Positions 1 to 9,700 of a DNA stretch of 64,000 bases are shown piece after piece (the first letter of the stretch is position 1; the number at the start of each line of letters is the position of its first letter). This DNA comes from Muraenolepis orangiensis. Its lineage: Eukaryota > Chordata > Actinopteri > Gadiformes > Muraenolepididae. A model generated the notes under the pieces. The model was not told where the DNA came from. It saw nothing but the letters and a program-made list of their open reading frames with translations, and made no database searches. Made by a program: the position numbers and the translations under genes. The stretch is from the NCBI GenBank assembly GCA_027704905.1, contig CM051022.1, positions 6,804,476 to 6,868,475 on the forward strand, written 5' to 3'.

Positions 1-455
1 TATTTTTTCCACAAAATAGTACTTAATTTATTTTATAACGTTTTTTTTGGTTATTGTTGTTGACAAATCATCTCTCCTTATCATTTAAGTACTGCTGGTG
101 CAGCACAAAGCTAAGTATATGGAGTTATGTTTGTAAGTTGTAAGTAAAAACAGAAGATGCGTGTTCTGGACACAGGAATCAGCCAAGTTACCAGAGAATC
201 TAAGTGGCGGGAGATAGACTGATACTAAGCTCAAGAACACATACAGGAAAATGTTTTACTAAACTTCTTGTCGCTTTGAACAAAACACCAAGCCAGTTCA
301 TTTGTAGTAGGGTGAAATAAAACAGACCATACCTCTCCAAATCACACAAACTGTATGGATAGACTAAACAAGGGTAAGTCCTAAAACATGTTAGTATTTT
401 GATTAACTGTTCACTTAATATACAGTGGTACTGTTCATTATTTAAGGAGACTCAC

Positions 456-551
456 TGTGCAGGTTCTGAAAAATCCAGAGACTTCCTCGTTCAGATACAC
501 AGGAAGTGCATGGAGAACAGTGGTGCGCCTGGTGTGGATGTCATGGATTTC
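456..551 (-). CDS. SAMD3-like gene, last exon in window
   Basis: 96-nt exon between an AG acceptor (reverse complement ending TTAATAG) and a GTGAGT donor. It encodes EIHDIHTRRTTVLHALPV followed by YLNEEVSGFFRT. It continues in phase from the exon at 784-951. No further exon was recognised in positions 1-455, so the gene probably continues off the left edge. Confidence 0.5.
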
Positions 552-783
552 CTATTAAGATAAAAAACAGAAGTGTATATACTGAAAAGTTTACTGAACA
601 ATGTTGATTTTAAACAGTCCAATCAGAACATATGTCCACAAATAACCTCTACACATCTTTAATGCAATCAGACAAATAGCAAACACAAAGTGGACTAATT
701 GTAAAATGTAAAAGCTCATTTGAATCATTGAAGCTGTCCAATGTTAGAGGTTCAACCTACGACATGTATAATAATCTATTCAC

Positions 784-951
784 CTGTTCATCGTGGATTC
801 GTAAAATGTCTGCCAACGCAACTGCTGTGGTCCCAGTTTTAGTCGCCTTCTGTCGAAATAACGTCATCAGTCTACGAATATGGCGGTCAAGCTCTGCGTA
901 GAAGGTGTTGGGCAGGTTCCGGTTTGTAACCATCTGGAACTCTGCATACAC
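784..951 (-). CDS. SAMD3-like gene, internal exon
   Basis: 168-nt phase-0 exon (56 codons) with acceptor AAATGTAG and donor GTGAAT. It encodes VYAEFQMVTNRNLPNTFYAE, then LDRHIRRLMTLFRQKA and ADILRIHDEQ. This is the best conserved part of the family pattern in the window. Confidence 0.55.
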
Positions 952-1142
952 CTACATTTAAAAACAGCATCAGGACAATACATCAACATCAATTAGTCAG
1001 TTCAACTTGGAGGATCTCTTAAACTTCTATAACGCAGCAAATAGCCGCCAAATGAGTAAGAACCACAACTTTCACTTTAAACCACACAGAATGTGCAATA
1101 TGTTAACACAGGAAAAAAATATCCATATTACCACACTCTATT

Positions 1143-1309
1143 TTAAGAGCAGGCCAGGTCCATGAGCTCGTTCACTGGTGGGCAGGAGTTTACTATGGTC
1201 TGTCCGCGCAGGGCAAATGTGGTCTGCATCATCTTGGTAATGAGAGGCAGGTTCTTCTCAGTCTTCTTCAGTTCTTCAGCAATTGTCTGCCTCAACTGCT
1301 GAATGATGA
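1143..1309 (-). pseudogene. SAMD3-like gene, exon with frame break
   Basis: The acceptor is ATTTCAG; the exon begins in phase with the 28-nt exon upstream and encodes FIIQQLRQTIAEELKKTEKN, then LPLITKMMQTTFALRG. The open frame stops at 1143 after MDLACS. Reading one base out of frame at the same place gives WPALKIE, matching the expected continuation towards VYAEFQ. The stop is therefore probably secondary. Confidence 0.5.
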
Positions 1310-1419
1310 CTGAAATGTACACACGCAATCAGTATAGAGGCATGGAAGAGGGCTGTGCTGCAGTCTGTAGTGTTTCAATAACTGTATTCTGGAAGTGAAA
1401 GAAGGAGCGCACAACTTAC

Positions 1420-1447
1420 ACTGCCAGACCATATCGGAACAAGCCAC
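1420..1447 (-). CDS. SAMD3-like gene, 28-nt exon
   Basis: Small exon with acceptor CTTTCAG and donor GTAAGT, encoding VACSDMVWQ plus one base. It joins in phase to the exon ending at 1309. A possible upstream exon end lies at 2128, where an ATG directly abuts a GTAAGT donor; that start is a guess. Confidence 0.4.
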
Positions 1448-1796
1448 CTGAAAGGAAAAAAAATGACAAAGTTTAGACCTCCATCAACAACATTCAAACC
1501 AGAATTACTTACAACTCAATATAACAAAAAGTTCATTACTATTAGCTTACAAAAACATGACCATGGAATACAGAATACACAACACTGCTGTGCGGTCGGA
1601 AACCTAGGCTGTAAAAGCCAGCTGGCTAGCTAATGACCAGCTAGCCATAAGTTATCCCTTACACGTGTTCTAACCACCATGAATGGAAGGAAACCACGTG
1701 CTCGAAATTTTAACACCGTTTTGGGCTTCGGTTTGGTTTAGATAGTAAAAGTTAGTAACCAGAGTTAGCTCTTAAAAACAAGATTCATTTTCCCAT

Positions 1797-1960
1797 AACC
1801 TGAATACATTTACATTACATTTAGGGCATTTGTCAGACGCTTTTATCCAAAGCGACTTACAAAGAGTACAATTGTTGAAGACAGCAATATATCTCCGTGG
1901 TGCATAAAGATAAGAAAAAGAGTAGGTTTCAAGCATTCCTGCTAAATAGTGCAACGTTAT
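1797..1960 (-). mobile_element. LINE 3'-tail fragment (TTTATCCAAAGCGACTTACA family)
   Basis: Contains the reverse complement of the tail seen at 9937-10008: a (TTACAT)-type terminus, then AGGGCATTTGTCAGACGC and TTTATCCAAAGCGACTTACA. At 9637-10008 the same tail follows the C-terminus of a reverse-transcriptase frame, so this is a 5'-truncated non-LTR copy. The upstream limit is uncertain. Confidence 0.6.
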
Positions 1961-2272
1961 ATGAGCCTCATGTGCTCTGCACTACACCAACATGCGAGAC
2001 TAGCGAGAACAATTGAGCGAAATTATATTTTTAAATCAGGTAGATTAAATGAGCAGAAATAACTAACTATAATTGGTATAATGTATGTGATGTATCTATT
2101 AATTAATTAATACTTTAAGTAACTTACCATGCACTTTGGACAAGATCTTGGAGTTCTTCAACGCGGTTGGGGGGAGGAGAGCAAATGATCGCGGTGGAGT
2201 GGTGTGGAGTGGGGGAGGGGGGTGGAGCGAATCAAATGGGGGTGGGGGGTGGGTTGAAACCGCCCGTCAAGG

Positions 2273-2372
2273 GAGAGGGGGGAGGGGCGTGTTGCTGAAA
2301 CAGTTCATGGAGGGGGGAGGGGCGTGTTGCTGAAACAGTTCATGGAGGGGGGAGGGGCGTGTTGCTGAAACA
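2273..2372 (+). repeat. 35-bp G-rich minisatellite, about 2.8 copies
   Basis: Tandem units carry GGAGGGGCGTGTTGCTGAAA followed by CAGTTCATGGAGGG, nearly identical between copies. Each unit has several runs of four to six G, so adjacent units could form G-quadruplexes. The surrounding stretch from about 2170 is also G-rich. Confidence 0.8.
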
Positions 2373-2487
2373 TCGTCTGACCCTCAAGGGTGGCGACTAG
2401 ACCAATGTGTGCGTTCATGCAGCGTTTCCGCTGGTAAGGTTTCCACGGCTAAAACCTTGCCGCCACACCATACATTTGATAATAAAG

Positions 2488-2540
2488 AATAGGGCTGTCA
2501 AGGTTAATGCGTTACTAACGCGTCGCCGTTAACGCCCCCC
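2488..2540. mobile_element. possible hAT-like terminal repeat remnant
   Basis: AGGGCTGTCAAGGTTAATGC followed by CGTTAACGCC resembles the termini of a common fish non-autonomous DNA element that begins with GGGCTGTCAAAGTTAACGC. No matching opposite end was found, so this is a weak call. Confidence 0.3.
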
Positions 2541-3549
<1,009 letters not shown>

Positions 3550-3658
3550 CTGCAAACGTTCCGCCAGCCACACTTGCACAGGTGCTCTCTGCTGGCCGTG
3601 TGTATGGGAACGTGCGTAGTCTACGTGCACGGGGGGAACACAAGGTGTGTGTGTGTGT

Positions 3659-3659
3659 T

Positions 3660-3734
<75 letters not shown>

Positions 3735-3755
3735 CTCTCTCTCTCTCTCTCTCTC
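3659..3755 (+). repeat. (CT)n array
   Basis: About 97 bp of polypyrimidine CT repeats with small interruptions near 3679 and 3733. A short (AG)n run follows at 3780-3799, its complement in composition. Confidence 0.97.
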
Positions 3756-3873
3756 AAAGCACATGTACATAGTCATGGAAAGAGAGAGAGAGAGAGAGAA
3801 TAAACGGGCATTTTGGCTCTAGTGGAACGTGTCTAATGAGAACTAGAAATATCCTGCCGACCTGGTTCTCACA

Positions 3874-3898
3874 ACACACACACACACACACACACACA

Positions 3899-3954
<56 letters not shown>
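3874..3954 (+). repeat. (CA)n grading into (CGCA)n
   Basis: About 25 bp of CA repeats pass into about 13 units of CGCA. The array ends 59 bp before the run of N. Confidence 0.97.
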
Positions 3955-4012
3955 GATACGCACGGTGGACAAAGATCCCGCAAACAGTCACGCCAAGACA
4001 CGTCAATAACCC

Positions 4013-5012
4013 NNNNNNNNNNNNNNNNNNNNNNNNNNNNNNNNNNNNNNNNNNNNNNNNNNNNNNNNNNNNNNNNNNNNNNNNNNNNNNNNNNNNNNNN
4101 NNNNNNNNNNNNNNNNNNNNNNNNNNNNNNNNNNNNNNNNNNNNNNNNNNNNNNNNNNNNNNNNNNNNNNNNNNNNNNNNNNNNNNNNNNNNNNNNNNNN
4201 NNNNNNNNNNNNNNNNNNNNNNNNNNNNNNNNNNNNNNNNNNNNNNNNNNNNNNNNNNNNNNNNNNNNNNNNNNNNNNNNNNNNNNNNNNNNNNNNNNNN
4301 NNNNNNNNNNNNNNNNNNNNNNNNNNNNNNNNNNNNNNNNNNNNNNNNNNNNNNNNNNNNNNNNNNNNNNNNNNNNNNNNNNNNNNNNNNNNNNNNNNNN
4401 NNNNNNNNNNNNNNNNNNNNNNNNNNNNNNNNNNNNNNNNNNNNNNNNNNNNNNNNNNNNNNNNNNNNNNNNNNNNNNNNNNNNNNNNNNNNNNNNNNNN
4501 NNNNNNNNNNNNNNNNNNNNNNNNNNNNNNNNNNNNNNNNNNNNNNNNNNNNNNNNNNNNNNNNNNNNNNNNNNNNNNNNNNNNNNNNNNNNNNNNNNNN
4601 NNNNNNNNNNNNNNNNNNNNNNNNNNNNNNNNNNNNNNNNNNNNNNNNNNNNNNNNNNNNNNNNNNNNNNNNNNNNNNNNNNNNNNNNNNNNNNNNNNNN
4701 NNNNNNNNNNNNNNNNNNNNNNNNNNNNNNNNNNNNNNNNNNNNNNNNNNNNNNNNNNNNNNNNNNNNNNNNNNNNNNNNNNNNNNNNNNNNNNNNNNNN
4801 NNNNNNNNNNNNNNNNNNNNNNNNNNNNNNNNNNNNNNNNNNNNNNNNNNNNNNNNNNNNNNNNNNNNNNNNNNNNNNNNNNNNNNNNNNNNNNNNNNNN
4901 NNNNNNNNNNNNNNNNNNNNNNNNNNNNNNNNNNNNNNNNNNNNNNNNNNNNNNNNNNNNNNNNNNNNNNNNNNNNNNNNNNNNNNNNNNNNNNNNNNNN
5001 NNNNNNNNNNNN
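4013..5012. other. assembly gap (1000 N)
   Basis: Exactly 1000 N, so the size is probably a placeholder. The left side is microsatellite and the right side begins with a short GC-rich segment and a 15-base A run. Nothing can be said about the content. Confidence 1.
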
Positions 5013-5929
5013 CGCCGCCCCACCTGGTTGAGAGAGGAAAAAAAAAAAAAAACCCTACTTTTTACCTTTTGACCCCTACTTTTGCACAATCGAATGTAAG
5101 ACCATATTTAGGTATTATTTTTGATGGCACACTGGGTAGTCTTTCTAATATAAGACCATATTTTTAGGTATTACTGTGTTCATAATTGCTAATTGAAGCA
5201 CCATATAATAAATGCTCTTTCACCATAAGTTTCAAGTTTGTTTATTATTTGTCACAACAAAATACAGAATACTTTATGATGAAATGCTTGTTTCTGTATG
5301 AGCCCCTGAGATTGTGCTACATACAGTAAAAATAAAGTAAGTAAAAAAAGAAATTAAGCAGTAAGTAAAGGAATGTTCAGTCAATATACATATATACAAT
5401 ACAGAGTAGAATGAGTAACAGTGAGGTTTATATTTATATTATGTATAGTTTTTTATTTTTATTTCTTTAATTCGCCCTCTCGGTCGTTTACATGGAGAAA
5501 TGGCGCCACCGTCTGGGAAAATGCGGTATTGCACAGCAAATATGATTTAAAACAAATTGCGAATTTTTTACCCCCTGCGCCCCTCCTACTTCGGATGTCA
5601 CTGGCCGCCACTGCCGCACACACACACACACGCTTATTAAAGACAATGTACATTTTAATATAATTTGAATCCCCCAAATCCAGTCCCTAGTGACATATAC
5701 CATTTCTCAAATGTTGTCACTTTGGTGTTCTAAACTTTAGTCAGGCGCACAACAAACGAAAGGTCTATACACTTCTGAAGAACTTGAAACACGCAACAGT
5801 AAAGGCAATTTAATCTAGTTCAAACCATAGACTGTAAAAATTGTTCAAACATACATATTGGTCAGTTTAGTCAGCCCAAATAATTTTTTTCCTCGGATGG
5901 AGAAGGCACAACGACACATTTGAAACACG

Positions 5930-6020
5930 TGACATTTAGCTGCCGGAAGCAGTTTGGGTTTCCCGTTCACCGATTGGACAACGCGTATCCGGAGGAAGTA
6001 CTCCAATGACGAAAGTACAG
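5930..6020. promoter_or_regulatory. promoter-like cluster upstream of FBXO7
   Basis: Contains CCGGAAG (ETS-type) at about 5942, ACCGATTGG (inverted CCAAT box) near 5970, and CCGGAGGAAGTAC near 5990. It lies about 650 bp upstream of the FBXO7 start codon and could serve FBXO7 or the minus-strand gene to the left. Inference from motifs only. Confidence 0.3.
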
Positions 6021-6227
6021 TGTGTGTGTACACACAGGCGCCTAACAGCAATACCTTTCATAAACACGTCAGGACAGACTTAACAACAACTCTGCATGGG
6101 CGTTCGCCATAAAAGACACATCTTAAAGTGATGTAAGTAAACCGTGTATGTTCAAGATTAGCCTGCATGGTACCTGTGTGGTACGAGCAGACATATTATA
6201 CACTGCTGGACACTAGACACGCTTTTT

Positions 6228-6480
6228 TCATTATATTACATTACATTACGTCATTTAGCAGACGATTTTATCCAAAGCGACTTACGATAGTGTGTTTCAA
6301 CAAAGGTTTAGGTACGAGAACCACTCGTCACCAGAAGTCATAAGTGCGTGTCATTTCTAACAAGTCTCCAAGAACTGAGCCAGTCGCTCAGGTAAAAGTA
6401 CAATCAGTTTAGGTTAAAGTACAATAAGATAAAATAACATTAAGTTGGCAAACAATACAGAATAATATCTACCTAACTGT
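6228..6480 (-). mobile_element. LINE 3'-tail fragment, subfamily with GTGTGTTTCAACAAAGG
   Basis: Begins with (TTACA)n, then CATTTAGCAGACG and TTTATCCAAAGCGACTTAC. The internal sequence, including GTGTGTTTCAACAAAGG and AACAAGTCTCCAAGAACTGA, is shared with the copy at 42728-42890, marking one subfamily. It ends about 155 bp before the FBXO7 start codon. Confidence 0.6.
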
Positions 6481-6634
6481 CTTACTTGGTAAGACGCTAT
6501 AGTACGCTTGTGTGGAAAAAAAAAAAAGTGATGAAGATGCGCTAAGAGGGAAAACAAACTGTGGGTGTCGTCGTGTACTTACTTAGTCACTACTAAGTAC
6601 TACTACGTCTACTGTATGTGTCCACACGTGTAGA

Positions 6635-6756
6635 ATGAAGCTCCGCGTTCGCATCAACAAGCAGACCTACCGAGTGGAGCTGCCGGAGGGCGACGCCACT
6701 GTGACCGAGCTCAGTGTGCAGATCAAGGAGGTGCTCCTGCCTTCGCAAGGTTTGAG
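6635..6756 (+). CDS. FBXO7: FBXO7 exon 1 (ubiquitin-like domain)
   Basis: ATG to donor GTGAGA at 6757. Encodes residues 1-40 plus two bases of codon 41, the first strands and helix of the ubiquitin-like fold. Confidence 0.93.
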
Positions 6757-9700
6757 GTGAGAGACCCCCCCCCCCTTGTACTATAAGTCACAGTCGTGGT
6801 GGACATCAGCACTCTAATGCACCTAATGTCATTCATAAGTAGAACTAGAAATCCCCTTTTAATAGGACTGACAGTAACTAAAAATAGACCTAATAAACCT
6901 GCGATGATCAGATACTTGGCTATTCAAAAACTGGAATGCTTGATCGGAACAAAATTATGTAATGCAACCCACTTCTTGAGGATGTTTATGGTACTTTGTG
7001 TCTTATTTGAGCTTTTTTATTTTGTTTTCCAGTCCAGATACAGAGATCTCCCTGTCACTCAATGGCAAAGAGCCGCTCTCAGACACCGGCCAGACTCTCG
7101 CCTCCGCCAGTATCGTTTCCGGGGATTTGATCTGCGTGATCCTGCCCCAGTCTTCGGCTGTGGCCGCGGACCCTGCCCCGCGCTCAGTGACCACAGAGTC
7201 CCCCAGCTGCAGTGGCAGCCAGCCAGCCCCACGAAGGCAGCAGGAGGCTGAATGTGCCGCACTTTGCCATGAGGTAAGCAAACTCATTTAACGGCGTGTG
7301 TTTCTCTCCAAACCACGTGACTCAAACATGTAAATGTAAAGAGGGAAAACGTTTGCATTTGTAAGTTCATCCATTCATTCTCTATGGAGCAAAGCAATCA
7401 TTTGATCACTTTTCTTAGGTGTTTTTGTACATATATCATACCCACCACACACACTTTGCTGGACAACAACTTAATAATGATCAAGAAATGTTCAAATGCT
7501 TTATTACAATAAGTAATGAACACAAGTATTTGAAACTTTAGTGGTATCAGTAAACTTGTCCACACTCAAATGCTGTTACAAAATACAAAATACCAGCAGC
7601 TGATCTTCACAGATCCCTCACAAATTAATTAGGATCTCCCAAAACACGGATTAAAGGGAACCCGGGGGTTTCAGGACGGGACATAAAATACAGTGTTGAA
7701 AAGGCTGATTAAGATCTCCCGGTGGGCTGCATTCATTTTGCGAATTACGTTGTTCCTTGGCCCATTCATGCTCTCAGCCCCCACCTCACTATACCGTTGA
7801 GCAGCCCGCTCATGTTGCCTGGAGTTCCAATGCTTGTCTAGCCCTGTGGTTCTGAAGGATGCGCTGCCTTGAACTAGTGAACTCGATGCGTCACTAATGG
7901 AGGTATATGTTGTACATGACTTGCAGTATCATTTTCCGTCGAGCTCAAAATCCCAAAACCTCCAAAAACTTTACAAAATTCCTCTTTGATTTTTGTACGG
8001 GTACATCTTGCGCTTTATCAGTTGAATCACTTGGAATTCGTTTGAGATGTTGACTTTTCACAGCCAAACAACTTAATTTGCTTCGCCATTTTTTTGTCAA
8101 ACAAACACACGGCGCACCGCGGCGCACGCCAGTCAACGTGCATCGCTTTGCCCCTCCGTAATCACACCAATGCACGTGAAACTTAAGTATCAGGTTCTGA
8201 CCGGTCACAACAATAATTAAATATCACTCTTTTAATACAACAAATAATTAACATTAATCTATTTTGTGGTGCACGTTTTGCTGTGTGCTGTCCTTATTTC
8301 TTTATGTTTAAAAACGGGTTGCCACTGATGGCAACCCAAAGGCCAAAGAAGTGGTTGACATTTTTTCTGAATGGTTGCCAATGACAACCGTTACTGTGCT
8401 AAAGAAAATACATGGGGTTAGCCTTTCATTTGACCGCCCTCGAGGCCGCCTTTCGTTCTCAGTGGAGCTCTGCTGTTTCCAAAGAAGTGAAACCAAAAGC
8501 TTGGTTTCACTTTGAAAACTGTTTGCCGTTGGATTATCCATTTGAACTTGATCCCAACAAACTGAGTAGCACTTGTTAAAGGCTGTGTTGTTTTACCTCG
8601 TATACACTCACGCACATTCCCTGTTCTGTGACGTTTAGCATGTCAACATTTGTGGATTCTTTAAGTATTACAGAAACAAGGACAAATAACATAATCCTAT
8701 GCGCATTATTTAATAAATATGCTGTACTTAAACATTATGTCTCACTTATGTCTTTTACTAAGAACCGGCCCGGTCCAACTAGTACAGCAACGACAAGCCA
8801 GAGCGCCGACCGGACGGACGGTACTATGGACACAGCGGGAGTAGAGGCGGGGGCGGGTCTCGGCACGGGGCCCTGCACCCAGGAGCCCATGCTGTGTAAC
8901 GAGGCGGAGGATGGCCAAGCGCCGTTGTCCCTGGAGCTGCTGCACCTCGGGGCCCGCAGCACTGGTCCCTGTGACTCCATCGCGGTGGCTGTCCACCTGC
9001 TGATGCTGGAGACTGGATTCATGCCGCAGGTAAGGAGAGAGTGCATCGCACTTGAGATGCGTGCATCGTCCTTTCACACAAGCTCCGTACTCATGCACTC
9101 AAAGTACATAGTACCTGTCGGGGTTTTGCATATGTATCTGCTTATTTCAAAGATATTATCAACAATGTTTTTTGTTTTTTTTAATTGATTTAATCTGTGG
9201 AAATTTAAATATTCTTCATATCTGCTTTAAGCACATTGTTTTTTTGCATTGTAAAGGAAACATCTGGTGGAGATACTAATAATGCACACCCTTGGAATGT
9301 TACCGACCAATCGGCAACACAGATGTGAATGTTTTTATATCCTTTCATTTTAAATGCAGCTGGAAGGAACACACACGCACGCACGTGCGCGCGCGCATAT
9401 ATCAAATGTGTTGGAAAATGTTGCAAGCTTTTCTCTCTTATTCCTCGTTCCACACTCACACAGACAGACACACACACACTCACACACACACACTCACACA
9501 ATGCCTTTTTTACACTCGCATGTACATAAATCTCTGAGCGTGTGACTCCGATTTTTTGGACTGTTATTTTAGACTCTTCTTTTGGTGCTGCCCTTGCTAA
9601 GCAACAAGGGAATTAAATTAAGCTCTGATCAGGACGGCAGAGTCCCTCGCCAGCTTCCGCAAGAGACTCAAGACCCACCTGTTCAGAGTCCACCTGGACT

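Larger units (their letters stand above)
456..2130 (-). pseudogene. SAMD3-like gene, 3' part beyond left edge, probably degenerate
   Basis: Read on the minus strand, four well-bounded segments and a possible start exon give a protein resembling the large fish family annotated as sterile alpha motif domain-containing protein 3-like. Recognisable stretches are TTFALRGQTIVNSCPP, TNRNLPNTFYAELDRH and RRTTVLHALPVYLNE. No SAM domain is visible in what is present. Segments lie at 456-551, 784-951, about 1143-1309, 1420-1447 and 2128-2130. In the third segment the frame runs into a stop after NELMDLACS, whereas removing one base from the ACC-TGG junction would give the WPAL motif I associate with this family. 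That suggests a disabling indel or a sequencing error. Family assignment is from memory of the motif pattern and the function is unknown. It could instead be an expressed, truncated paralogue. Confidence 0.5.

Noticed and set aside
3869..5089. 406-codon minus-strand open frame
   Set aside because: Almost all of it is the run of N; it is an artefact of the gap.
6796..7251. 151-codon frame overlapping FBXO7 exon 2
   Set aside because: Out of frame with the ubiquitin-like domain; it reads intron then exon.
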